A stretch of DNA of 10,170 nucleotides from Bacteroidales bacterium (GCA_030635465.1 DAOVYU010000018.1:1-10170), one strand, 5' to 3'; shown: positions 1 to 6,893, counted from the stretch's first letter. Program-made: numbers and translations. Notes: a model not told the origin generated them from the sequence alone.

Positions 1-2
1 GC

Positions 3-1391
3 CCTCCAGGAACAGGAAAAACACTATTAGCAAAAGCAGTAGCCGGAGAAGCTCAGGTTCCTTTCTTTGCTATTTCAGGTTCTGATTTCGTTGAAATGTT
101 TGTTGGTGTAGGAGCCTCCAGAGTACGTGACCTCTTTAAACAAGCAAAAGAAAAAGCACCATGTATTATTTTTATTGATGAAATTGATGCAATTGGAAGA
201 GCCAGGGGGAAAAACCCTATCACAGGTGCAAACGATGAACGGGAAAATACCTTGAATCAATTGTTGACCGAAATGGATGGATTCCAAAGCAATACTGGTG
301 TAATTATCCTTGCCGCTACCAACAGAGCTGACATTCTTGACCTTGCCCTATTAAGAGCTGGCCGATTCGATCGACAAATACATGTAGAGTTGCCAGATCT
401 TGAAGAAAGAAAAGCCATCTTTAATGTACATACAAAACCACTCAAGCTTAATAATACTGTTGATTTGGATTTCTTATCAAAACAAACTCCTGGATTCTCA
501 GGTGCTGATATTGCCAATGTATGTAACGAATCAGCTTTGATTGCTGCACGTCAAGACAAAAAAGAAATTGAGAAACAAGATTTTCTGGATGCAGTTGATC
601 GGATTATCGGTGGCCTCGAAAAGAAAAATAAAATTATTTCTGCCACCGAAAAGAAAGTCATTGCCTATCATGAAGCAGGTCATGCTGCAATCAGCTGGCT
701 TACTGAACATGCTCATCCACTGGTAAAAGTAACCATCGTTCCCAGGGGCAAAGCACTTGGAGCAGCTTGGTACTTACCCGAAGAAAGACAGATTACTACT
801 TTCGATCAAATGTTTGATGAACTAACATCAGCTTTGGGAGGCAGAGCATCTGAAAAAGTTAATTTTGGAAAGATCTCAACTGGTGCTCTAAATGATTTGG
901 AAAAAGTAACCAAGCAAGCGTTCAATATGGTTGTTTACTTTGGATTGAATGAAAAAGTAGGGAACATCTCTTATTATGATTCAACCGGACAACAAGAATA
1001 TTCTTTCCAAAAACCTTATTCAGAAAAAACGGCTCAAATCATAGATGAGGAAGTAAGTATTCTGGTTGAAAAAGCTTATAAGAGAGCCGTAGAAATTATT
1101 ACAGCAAATAAAGAGAACGTAGAAAAATTAGCTCAAAAATTATTAGAAAAAGAAGTAATTTTTAGGGAAGACCTCGAAGCTATCTTTGGAAAGCGCGATT
1201 ATGATGAACAAAAAAGGTTAATGGAAGAGAAGGCTGAAGAAGAAATGCAGAAGTTAAGGGCTAATCATAAAAAAGCAAAAAAAGATCAAAAAGCATTAAA
1301 GGATAAGGAATCAAAAGATAAAAAAGCAGTTGATTCTGATAAAAAACCTGAAGAAACTGTATCTTTGGAAGATCAACCTGTAAAAAAATAA
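3..1391 (+). CDS. ftsH: ATP-dependent zinc metalloprotease FtsH, 3' part
   Basis: The reading frame is open from the first bases of the window, so the start lies upstream. About 462 residues are present; the family usually has 620-700, so the missing part should be the N-terminal membrane segments and the periplasmic domain. Visible in order: Walker A (PPGTGKT, from base 3), Walker B (CIIFIDEID, 162-188), the second region of homology with the arginine finger RAGRFDR, the zinc site HEAGH (669-683), and the third zinc ligand Asp in LNDLEK (894-896). FtsH is a hexameric inner-membrane protease that unfolds and degrades misfolded membrane proteins and some regulators; in E. coli it also controls lipid A synthesis. 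All catalytic motifs are intact. The last 60 or so residues are a Lys/Glu-rich, low-complexity tail. It leads a cluster that goes on to phospholipid genes, with the next start 14 bases downstream. The identification is very secure. Confidence 0.97.
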   Translation, partial: PPGTGKTLLAKAVAGEAQVPFFAISGSDFVEMFVGVGASRVRDLFKQAKEKAPCIIFIDEIDAIGRARGKNPITGANDERENTLNQLLTEMDGFQSNTGVIILAATNRADILDLALLRAGRFDRQIHVELPDLEERKAIFNVHTKPLKLNNTVDLDFLSKQTPGFSGADIANVCNESALIAARQDKKEIEKQDFLDAVDRIIGGLEKKNKIISATEKKVIAYHEAGHAAISWLTEHAHPLVKVTIVPRGKALGAAWYLPEERQITTFDQMFDELTSALGGRASEKVNFGKISTGALNDLEKVTKQAFNMVVYFGLNEKVGNISYYDSTGQQEYSFQKPYSEKTAQIIDEEVSILVEKAYKRAVEIITANKENVEKLAQKLLEKEVIFREDLEAIFGKRDYDEQKRLMEEKAEEEMQKLRANHKKAKKDQKALKDKESKDKKAVDSDKKPEETVSLEDQPVKK

Positions 1392-1405
1392 ACAGACATT
1401 AGTCG

Positions 1406-2047
1406 ATGGAAGAAACAACTTCAAGGGAAAAAATTCTTAAGAAGATTCGCAATGCGCTGATCAGCAAGGCCGAAAATCCATATCCATCACTTGACACTGA
1501 ATCGTCTATATACAATCCAATTGAAGATTCATTGGATATTACTTTTGCACAGGAATTTACAAAAGCTGCCGGCCAGTTTATTTATTGTGAAAACAATGAT
1601 GAGTTGAAGGAAAATCTTATTTCACTGATTTCTGAAAACAACTGGGAAAATATCTATTGTCTGGATAAAAACATTAAAAAAACCTTAAATGATTCAGAAA
1701 TTCATTTCAGCAGTGATGAATCGGATTTCTCCAGTATGGAAGTGGGCATTACTAATTGCGAATTTTTAATAGCCCGTCTGGGAAGTATTATGGTTTCCTC
1801 AAAGCAAACATCAGGTAGACGAATGAATGTATTTCCACCATCACATATAATATTTGCCGACACTTCCCAGATAGTTCCTGATATAAAACATGCACTACAA
1901 GCCATCAAAGAAAAATATAAGAACAATTTACCTTCTTTGATTTCAGTAATTACCGGACCCAGTCGAACTGCAGATATCGAAAAAACTTTAGTAATGGGAG
2001 CTCATGGACCAAAAAATTTATTTGTATTTTTACTAGATAAACAATAA
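1406..2047 (+). CDS. LUD-domain (LutC/YkgG-type) protein
   Basis: This 213-residue protein has the C-terminal signature of the LUD family: GITNCEFLIARLGS (114-127), the block SGRRMNVFPPSHI (136-148), GPSRTADIE (184-192) and MGAHGPK (197-203). In Bacillus subtilis, LutC works with the iron-sulfur proteins LutA and LutB in oxidising L-lactate. Neither partner is here, so a lactate role is not supported. I recall that Bacteroidota often have such a solitary LUD gene between ftsH and cdsA, where its function is unknown. It has no signal peptide or membrane segment, so it should be cytoplasmic. The ATG at 1406 gives a 14-base gap after ftsH; there is no Shine-Dalgarno. The family call is strong; the function is open. 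Confidence 0.85.
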   Translation: MEETTSREKILKKIRNALISKAENPYPSLDTESSIYNPIEDSLDITFAQEFTKAAGQFIYCENNDELKENLISLISENNWENIYCLDKNIKKTLNDSEIHFSSDESDFSSMEVGITNCEFLIARLGSIMVSSKQTSGRRMNVFPPSHIIFADTSQIVPDIKHALQAIKEKYKNNLPSLISVITGPSRTADIEKTLVMGAHGPKNLFVFLLDKQ

Positions 2048-2058
2048 TACTTACTTGT

Positions 2059-2262
2059 ATGGAAGAAAATATGAGAGAAGTTTTTTCGGCTGATAAAATG
2101 TATAAGATCAAGATTATACAGGATTTATTAGAAGGGAATAACATTGAAAGTTATTTAATAAACCAAAAAGGTTCTGCATTCCTTCTAGGTGATATCCATC
2201 TTTATGTTGATGAAAAAGATGAACCCAAAGCACTTGAGATTATTGGAAGCCATGAAATGTAG
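2059..2262 (+). CDS. DUF2007-family small protein, copy 1
   Basis: This 67-residue protein matches the layout of the DUF2007 family ('putative signal transducing protein'). It has an N-terminal strand followed by YKIKIIQDLLEGNNIESYL, a glycine turn, HLYVDEKD and a final helix (PKALEIIG). The fold is a small alpha/beta domain; no enzymatic residues are evident, and the biochemical function is unknown. The ATG at 2059 is preferred over the in-frame ATG at 2071 because it makes the N terminus the same length as that of the paralogue just downstream. It begins 11 bases after the LUD gene and is followed by 35 non-coding bases. No signal peptide is present, so it is likely cytoplasmic. Confidence 0.75.
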   Translation: MEENMREVFSADKMYKIKIIQDLLEGNNIESYLINQKGSAFLLGDIHLYVDEKDEPKALEIIGSHEM

Positions 2263-2297
2263 GGGTCGTAATTCATCATTTACCATTTTGAAATCAT

Positions 2298-2504
2298 ATG
2301 AATAAAGATTGGATTAAAATATATTCAACCGGGGCTAATTATAAAGCCGAACTTTTAAAAGGATTATTAGTCGAAAACAATATCGAAGCTGTAATCATCA
2401 ATAAAAAAGATTCATCATATGGGTTTGGAGAACTCGAACTGTATGTCAAAGCTGATGATGTTGTAAAAGCCAAACATTTAATAACTTCATCAAACCAAAT
2501 GTGA
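2298..2504 (+). CDS. DUF2007-family small protein, copy 2
   Basis: This 68-residue protein is clearly related to the gene before it. The two share the pattern YK-LL-NNIE-INK/Q-S-LG/FGELYV-DD/KD-KA-I, which indicates tandem duplication followed by divergence. The strongest block is NYKAELLKGLLVENNIEA (15-32), then LELYVKADD. As in copy 1, no catalytic residues are seen and the function is unknown. Its last codons, ATG TGA, overlap the GTG start of cdsA by four bases (2501-2504), so translation of the two is probably coupled. This ties the small protein to the membrane-lipid gene in expression, though not necessarily in function. Confidence 0.77.
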   Translation: MNKDWIKIYSTGANYKAELLKGLLVENNIEAVIINKKDSSYGFGELELYVKADDVVKAKHLITSSNQM

Positions 2505-3322
2505 AAACGTTCCTCACCAGATTTTTATCAGGATTTATATATGTGATAATTGTTATAGGATCCCTATTTTTAAGTCCCATTGCATTTGGTGCTGTAATGT
2601 TTGTATTTGTAATTATCGGTCTACTTGAGATTTATGATATTTTGAAAATATCAGGTCAGGAACCTCAAAGAAATACATTCTTAATCATCGGCCAGCTAAT
2701 TTATCTTCTAAATATTTTAATTATCTGGGACTACTTTCCAACTAAATTTCTTGTAATTAATTTAGGCCTAATATTATTCCCGTTTATTGTTGAATTATTT
2801 AGAAAAGTAAAAAATCCAGTTCAAAATCTTGGATTGTATTTAATTGGGACATTTTATGTGGTTATGCCAATTTTTGTATTAAATGTCCTTTTTTATCCTG
2901 ACCTGGATTTGAAATTATACACCAATAGTTTGTTAATAGGATTCTTTATTTTAATTTGGGTAAATGACTCCTTTGCCTACATCATTGGAATGCTTATTGG
3001 CAAACATAAATTTTTTGAACGCATATCCCCAAAGAAAACCTGGGAAGGTACAATTGGTGGAGCTGTTTTTACTATCGTTGGTGCATTTGTATTTTCTCTT
3101 TTCTTTACTAATTTTACAAGTTTAGAATGGATGGGTCTAGGATTAGTAATTGTTATTTTTGGTACTTTTGGCGACCTGATTGAATCCATGATCAAAAGAA
3201 CATATGGCATTAAAGATTCAGGTAAAATCATGCCCGGTCATGGTGGAATTTTAGATCGACTTGACAGTATCTTAATTGCTGCACCTTTTGTTTTGCTATA
3301 TGTTGTGTTAATTTTGAATTGA
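2501..3322 (+). CDS. cdsA: Phosphatidate cytidylyltransferase (CDP-diacylglycerol synthase)
   Basis: The enzyme makes CDP-diacylglycerol from phosphatidic acid and CTP, the branch point for all bacterial phospholipids, in the inner membrane. The 273-residue protein is very hydrophobic, with about seven or eight membrane segments. It carries the family signature in full at 229-255: S-x-x-KR, then KDSG, PGHGGILDRLD. Two further conserved blocks are NDSFAYIIG (155-163) and ISPKKTWEG (175-183). The length is normal. The start is GTG at 2501, overlapping the stop of the preceding DUF2007 gene (ATGTGA); no ATG nearby would keep the conserved N-terminal helix. psd follows after one base, which suggests a lipid operon. 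Confidence 0.95.
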   Translation: MKTFLTRFLSGFIYVIIVIGSLFLSPIAFGAVMFVFVIIGLLEIYDILKISGQEPQRNTFLIIGQLIYLLNILIIWDYFPTKFLVINLGLILFPFIVELFRKVKNPVQNLGLYLIGTFYVVMPIFVLNVLFYPDLDLKLYTNSLLIGFFILIWVNDSFAYIIGMLIGKHKFFERISPKKTWEGTIGGAVFTIVGAFVFSLFFTNFTSLEWMGLGLVIVIFGTFGDLIESMIKRTYGIKDSGKIMPGHGGILDRLDSILIAAPFVLLYVVLILN

Positions 3323-3323
3323 T

Positions 3324-3986
3324 ATGAAAATCAAACTTCACAAAGAAGGATATCCTGTAATCATATTAGTATTTCTGCTATTGGCAGCCATTGTTGTTAC
3401 GATTAATGTTCTGTTCCCGACACAAACCTTTATACATGTTTTTTTATATCTGGCGGGATTTGTTTTTTATTTTTTTGTTGTTCGTTTTTTCAGAGATCCT
3501 ATTAGGGAGTTAGTTCCTGACAATACTAAGATAATTTCTGGAGCCGATGGTAAGGTTGTGGTGATAGAGGAAGTTTTTGAGAAAGAATATTTTAATGAAA
3601 TGCGGAAACAGGTATCTGTATTCATGTCTCCAACCAATGTACATGTAAACTGGTTTCCAGTTGGTGGAAATATCAAATATTTCCGTCACAATCATGGGTT
3701 TTACTTTATCGCTTCTAAACCGAAATCATCTGATGAAAATGAACGGACCACTACTTTAATTGAAACCCCTGAACACAAAGAAATTTTATTCAGGCAAATT
3801 GCAGGAACTGTTGCCCGACGGATCGTTTGCTACTCAAAAGAGAACAAAACAGTAGAGCAGGGAGAGGAAATGGGTATCATTAAATTTGGATCCCGTTTCG
3901 ATCTTTTTCTCCCTTTAGATGCCGAAATAAAAGTTGAAATCGGCCAAAAAGTTACCGGCTGTGAAACATTAATTGCAACCCTATAA
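3324..3986 (+). CDS. psd: Phosphatidylserine decarboxylase, short PSD-A type proenzyme
   Basis: The enzyme converts phosphatidylserine to phosphatidylethanolamine at the inner membrane, using a pyruvoyl group formed by self-cleavage. At 220 residues it is the short form. Two hydrophobic stretches (about 12-30 and 36-55) should anchor the N terminus. Conserved blocks follow: FFRDP (55-59), SGADGKV (72-78), MSPTNVHVN (101-109), and the maturation site IIKFGSR, where cleavage between Gly189 and Ser190 would leave a 31-residue alpha chain bearing the pyruvoyl group. These are the expected residues, so the proenzyme should be active. It starts one base after cdsA. The phosphatidylserine synthase that must supply its substrate is not next to it here; the next gene is a regulator after a 137-base gap. 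Confidence 0.93.
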   Translation: MKIKLHKEGYPVIILVFLLLAAIVVTINVLFPTQTFIHVFLYLAGFVFYFFVVRFFRDPIRELVPDNTKIISGADGKVVVIEEVFEKEYFNEMRKQVSVFMSPTNVHVNWFPVGGNIKYFRHNHGFYFIASKPKSSDENERTTTLIETPEHKEILFRQIAGTVARRIVCYSKENKTVEQGEEMGIIKFGSRFDLFLPLDAEIKVEIGQKVTGCETLIATL

Positions 3987-4015
3987 TTTTAAACATCATA
4001 CATTTTCGCAGGTTA

Positions 4016-4047
4016 TTAATAATTAACTCATATATGTTAATTATTAA
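4016..4047. repeat. AT-rich inverted repeat after psd
   Basis: TTAATAATTAAC (4016-4027) is the exact reverse complement of GTTAATTATTAA (4036-4047), with an 8-base spacer. The right arm with one more base is itself a perfect odd palindrome (GTTAAT-T-ATTAAC, 4036-4048). It lies between psd and the first TetR gene, upstream of the candidate promoter, so it could be an operator for a dimeric TetR protein. As RNA it would form a 12-pair but G/C-poor stem followed by only a short T run, so a terminator role is possible but weak. AT-rich DNA produces such repeats by chance fairly easily. Confidence 0.5.
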
Positions 4048-4056
4048 CTGTTTTAC

Positions 4057-4089
4057 TTGTATTTAGAAATTCAAATTTGTTTATTTTTG
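4057..4089 (+). promoter_or_regulatory. Candidate Bacteroidota-type promoter for first TetR gene
   Basis: TATTTTTG (4082-4089) fits the TAnnTTTG element of the Bacteroidota housekeeping sigma factor. A partial upstream element, TTG in ACTTG (4057-4059), lies 22 bases before it. The start of transcription would fall about 28 bases before the ATG at 4124. The -33 match is incomplete and the spacing slightly long, so this is moderate evidence only. Confidence 0.4.
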
Positions 4090-4115
4090 TGTAATTATAT
4101 GTCAACGACACAAAA
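4085..4115. repeat. Inverted repeat overlapping promoter of first TetR gene
   Basis: TTTTGTGT (4085-4092) and ACACAAAA (4108-4115) are exact reverse complements, separated by 15 bases. The left arm covers the end of the candidate -7 element and the right arm ends eight bases before the ATG. Its overall span of 31 bases and symmetry would suit a dimeric repressor site. An operator for one of the two TetR proteins is the inference; a 5'-leader hairpin is the alternative. Confidence 0.42.
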
Positions 4116-4123
4116 CTTCCTGC

Positions 4124-4753
4124 ATGGACGAACATCTTCTTGAACTTCTAAAAAAAATAAGGTACTCTGCTAAAAAGAAACAATTAGTTGATTTTTCTTT
4201 TGTAGAAATTGAAGAAAAAACCGGTATCAAAAAAGAAGAACTTAAAAAACTAGTAAAGGGCAAAGAAGAACTGGTAGAAAAGCTATTGGAAATTGAGCGT
4301 CAAAAATTTGAGGAAATATTTCAAGTACACGATTTTGAAGGTGTTAATGCAATTGACATTTTACTTACTGTTAGTAAAGAACTTGCCAAAAACTTTCTTC
4401 TTATAAGCCCGGCCATCACAATACATTTAAAGGAAAAATATCCTAAAATTTATCAGGCTCATTTTGATAAAAGACTTGAATTTATTTTTGGCAAAATCCA
4501 GATAAACTTAACAAAAGGAATAAATGGAGGAATGTACCGCGAGGATTTAAGTATTGAATTACTTGCCCGATTATACATTAGTCGTTTGATTGACATCCAT
4601 AACCCTGATCTTTTCCCCCCTGAAAAATTTTCATTTGAAATGCTTTTCGCCGTAATGTTTGAAGATCTTGTTCGCAGTATTGCCAAGCCTGAAGGTATTG
4701 CTTATTTCGAAGAGAAAATAAAATCTGTTAAATTCGAAGTAGATAAAGCTTAA
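4124..4753 (+). CDS. TetR-family protein with divergent DNA-binding domain
   Basis: This 209-residue protein is a paralogue of the next gene. The shared features are in the ligand/dimer domain: NAID-LL (75-80), ISP after an FLL/FGS segment, a KGI-x-GG/EG-YREDL block, and the closing IAKPEGIAYFE motif. The N-terminal helix-turn-helix is hard to recognise: where the sister has GISKKTLYKYV it reads GIKKEELKKLV (34-44), without the aromatic residues usual in the recognition helix and rich in Lys and Glu. It may bind DNA weakly or differently, or act through a heterodimer. The ATG at 4124 follows a 137-base gap with a candidate promoter. No terminator is evident after the stop, so transcription may run on into the next gene. 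The family call rests mainly on the sister gene. Confidence 0.78.
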   Translation: MDEHLLELLKKIRYSAKKKQLVDFSFVEIEEKTGIKKEELKKLVKGKEELVEKLLEIERQKFEEIFQVHDFEGVNAIDILLTVSKELAKNFLLISPAITIHLKEKYPKIYQAHFDKRLEFIFGKIQINLTKGINGGMYREDLSIELLARLYISRLIDIHNPDLFPPEKFSFEMLFAVMFEDLVRSIAKPEGIAYFEEKIKSVKFEVDKA

Positions 4754-4801
4754 TAATTATCCCCTTTTAAACTAATTAACAAATCTTAACAATAAATTTA
4801 G

Positions 4802-4836
4802 GAAACGAAATACTTTTCTTTTGTTTCCTTCGTTTC
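4802..4836. repeat. Inverted repeat around -33 element of efflux operon
   Basis: GAAACGAA (4802-4809) is the exact reverse complement of TTCGTTTC (4829-4836), with 19 bases between. A second pairing, GGAAAC (4801-4806) with GTTTCC (4823-4828), uses the same left arm. Both arrangements bracket or touch the -33 element at 4820-4823. A repressor bound here would block RNA polymerase, so this is a good operator candidate for the TetR protein encoded just downstream. Function is inference. Confidence 0.45.
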
Positions 4837-4844
4837 TTTTGTTT
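4815..4844 (+). repeat. Direct 12-base repeat in efflux operon promoter
   Basis: TTTCTTTTGTTT occurs exactly twice, at 4815-4826 and 4833-4844, with an 18-base period. The first copy contains the TTTG of the -33 element and the second runs into the -7 element. It may be a doubled regulator half-site or a duplicated promoter segment. The sequence is pyrimidine-rich and simple, so chance or slippage is also possible. Confidence 0.45.
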
Positions 4845-4851
4845 ACATTTG
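4820..4851 (+). promoter_or_regulatory. Bacteroidota-type promoter of TetR/efflux operon
   Basis: TTTG (4820-4823) and TACATTTG (4844-4851) match the known Bacteroidota consensus TTTG / TAnnTTTG exactly, with 20 bases between them. Transcription would start close to 4858, giving a leader of about 40 bases before the ATG at 4900. Short gaps downstream suggest the transcript covers the TetR gene and the efflux genes. This is the best promoter match seen in the window. Confidence 0.62.
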
Positions 4852-4888
4852 CAACCCCATTTTAACGCAAAACTATAGAAAATTGAAT

Positions 4889-4893
4889 AGGAG
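4889..4893 (+). promoter_or_regulatory. Ribosome binding site of second TetR gene
   Basis: AGGAG lies six bases before the ATG at 4900, a textbook Shine-Dalgarno. It is notable because almost every other gene here lacks one, as is usual in Bacteroidota. It supports the chosen start. Confidence 0.65.
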
Positions 4894-4899
4894 ATAATT

Positions 4900-5529
4900 A
4901 TGTCGGATAATGATACAAAATATCGATCCATTATAAAAAGTGCTTTTAAGATATTTACCGAAAATGGTATTAGGAATATATCCATGGACGATCTGTGTCG
5001 AAATATGGGTATATCAAAAAAGACCTTATATAAATATGTTGAAAACAAAGCTGATCTACTTAATAAGGTAGGTGATTATATTCATGACCAAATAAAGAGC
5101 AAAATAGAAGAATTACGGGATACTGACTTGAATGCCATTGATTTTTTATTGGAAATGAGTAAAGTACAAGGGAAAATGTTTGGAAGCATTAGCCCTATAG
5201 TCAGTTTTGAGATGCGGAAATATTATTCCCAGATATTTGAAAAAAATGAAATAAAAAGGAAAGAATTAATCATTGACATTACTCGGGATAACCTTAAAAG
5301 AGGAATTAAAGAGGGATTGTACCGTCAGGATTTGGATATGGAGATTATAGCACATTTATACTATAAAAAGATTGAGGATTTTCATAATCTGGACATAGAG
5401 CAACTTCAATTTTGCACTTTCGATAAAATTTTTGAGGTCATGTTTGAGAACCATATCCGCGGAATCGCAAACGCGAAAGGAATTGAATATTTTGAAAAAC
5501 AAAAAGAAAAGTTGAACTTCAATTTATAA
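4900..5529 (+). CDS. TetR/AcrR-family transcriptional regulator
   Basis: This 209-residue protein has a standard TetR helix-turn-helix: an amphipathic helix with SAFKIFTENGIRNISMDDL (about 14-32), then MGISKKTLYKYVENKADLL (36-54), which contains the usual TLYxY recognition helix and the following xxK-x-xLL. The rest is helical and forms the ligand and dimer domain, closely matching the preceding paralogue (ISP, NLKRGIKEGLYRQDL, IANAKGIEYFE). TetR proteins usually repress a nearby operon and release it when they bind a small molecule. The TolC gene starts six bases after this stop, so the protein very likely controls its own operon, including the RND pump. The ligand cannot be told from sequence. 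The start is set by the ATG at 4900 with a good Shine-Dalgarno. Confidence 0.92.
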   Translation: MSDNDTKYRSIIKSAFKIFTENGIRNISMDDLCRNMGISKKTLYKYVENKADLLNKVGDYIHDQIKSKIEELRDTDLNAIDFLLEMSKVQGKMFGSISPIVSFEMRKYYSQIFEKNEIKRKELIIDITRDNLKRGIKEGLYRQDLDMEIIAHLYYKKIEDFHNLDIEQLQFCTFDKIFEVMFENHIRGIANAKGIEYFEKQKEKLNFNL

Positions 5530-5535
5530 AAATCT

Positions 5536-6879
5536 ATGATTACGAAAATATTAATATCTGGAATAATCTTGTTGTTAATGACTGGTAACTCATATGCACA
5601 AGAGGTTAGATCTTTTACATTGAAGGAGGCACAACAATATGCCATCGAGAATAATTATGATGTAATAAATGCTGGTACCGATGTTGAAATTGCAAGAAAA
5701 ATGGTAAAAGAAAATCTGGCTATCGGGTTACCACAAGTAAATGCAAGTGCAGGCTATTCAAATTATTTTGAACTTCCAACTTCACTAATCCCTGCAGAAT
5801 TCATGGGTGGAAACCCTGGTGAGTTTGCTGAATTACAATTTGGAACGCAGCATAATGCTACCTGGAATGCCAGCATAAGCCAATTATTATTCAGTGGAAA
5901 ATACATAGTAGCACTTATGGCTACAAAAGCGTATGTTCACCTAAATGAAACAACCTATCAAAAAAGCGAAATTGAAATAAAAGATATCATCGCCAGATCC
6001 TATTATCCGGTTATTATTTTGAAGGAAAACAAAAAAGTATTTGACAGTACATTGATCAGTTTGAGTAAGATGCTTTATGAAACAGAAGAGTATTATAAAG
6101 CTGGATTTCTTGAGGATACAGATGTAGATCAGTTAAAGTTGTTGATTGCAGATATGCAGACTACCATTACAAATATCGATAATCAGCTTGAGATTGCATA
6201 TAATATGCTCAAGTATCAGCTAGGAATGAAAGCTAATGATGAAATTGAGATTACTGATAATCTTGAAAATTTACTGGCTGAAGTTGATAAAGAAATTCTA
6301 TTGAATTCCACATTCGATTTTAATAATCATATCGATTATAAAATGCTAAAAGGTCAGGAAAAGATGGCTTTTCTTCAAATGAAACTTGACCAATCTGAGT
6401 ATTATCCTACACTAAGCGGTTTTTATCAATTTCAGCAGGATGCCATGAGAAATGAATTCAATTTCTTTAACAATGAAAAATGGTTTACAAATCAGATGTT
6501 AGGGATCCAACTGGAAGTCCCCATTTTTAGCAGTGGAAGCAGAAGATATAAAGTCCAGCAATCGAAGCTTGAATTGGAAAAATTAAAGGTGATGGATGAC
6601 CAACTACAGCAAGGTTTATCTCTTAAAGTAAGTACTGTTAAGTCGGAATTTAACAATGCTTACCTTATTTATTTAAATAGAAAGGTGGCTGTTAGCAATG
6701 CCGAAAAAATTTATCAAAAAACTGAGGTTAAATATCGTGAAGGAATTGCTAATAGTCTTGATCTTTCACAAACTTATAACCAGTATTTAACGAACCAAAT
6801 TGAATACCTGGGGTCCATACTTGACTTGTTAAACAAAAAATCGGAACTGGAAAAAGAACTAACCAATGCGAATTATTAA
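5536..6879 (+). CDS. TolC-family outer membrane efflux channel
   Basis: This 447-residue protein has a signal peptide (hydrophobic core about 4-16, likely cleavage after SYA at 19-21) and starts the mature part with FTLKEAQQYAIENNYDV, the typical opening of outer membrane efflux proteins. Two long helical halves follow, each with an alternating amphipathic pattern (for example AGFLEDTDVDQLKLLIAD and KYREGIANSLDLSQTYNQYL), matching the duplicated helical barrel of TolC. The second half ends with LLNKKSELEKELTN. Three copies would form the outer-membrane channel and periplasmic tunnel through which the RND pump expels its substrate. It comes first in the efflux set, ahead of adaptor and pump, six bases after the regulator. 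Length is normal. Confidence 0.92.
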   Translation: MITKILISGIILLLMTGNSYAQEVRSFTLKEAQQYAIENNYDVINAGTDVEIARKMVKENLAIGLPQVNASAGYSNYFELPTSLIPAEFMGGNPGEFAELQFGTQHNATWNASISQLLFSGKYIVALMATKAYVHLNETTYQKSEIEIKDIIARSYYPVIILKENKKVFDSTLISLSKMLYETEEYYKAGFLEDTDVDQLKLLIADMQTTITNIDNQLEIAYNMLKYQLGMKANDEIEITDNLENLLAEVDKEILLNSTFDFNNHIDYKMLKGQEKMAFLQMKLDQSEYYPTLSGFYQFQQDAMRNEFNFFNNEKWFTNQMLGIQLEVPIFSSGSRRYKVQQSKLELEKLKVMDDQLQQGLSLKVSTVKSEFNNAYLIYLNRKVAVSNAEKIYQKTEVKYREGIANSLDLSQTYNQYLTNQIEYLGSILDLLNKKSELEKELTNANY

Positions 6880-6893
6880 ATAGATAGGTTTAA

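Noticed and set aside
4016..4060. Rho-independent terminator after psd.
   Set aside because: The stem has only one G-C pair and the T run after it is short and broken, so it was kept only as a possible operator repeat.
4750..4780. TTAATAATTA at the stop of the first TetR gene and CTAATTAAC nearby resemble the inverted repeat at 4016-4047, suggesting a shared operator.
   Set aside because: The match is short, pure A/T, and partly coding; such strings are common by chance at this base composition.
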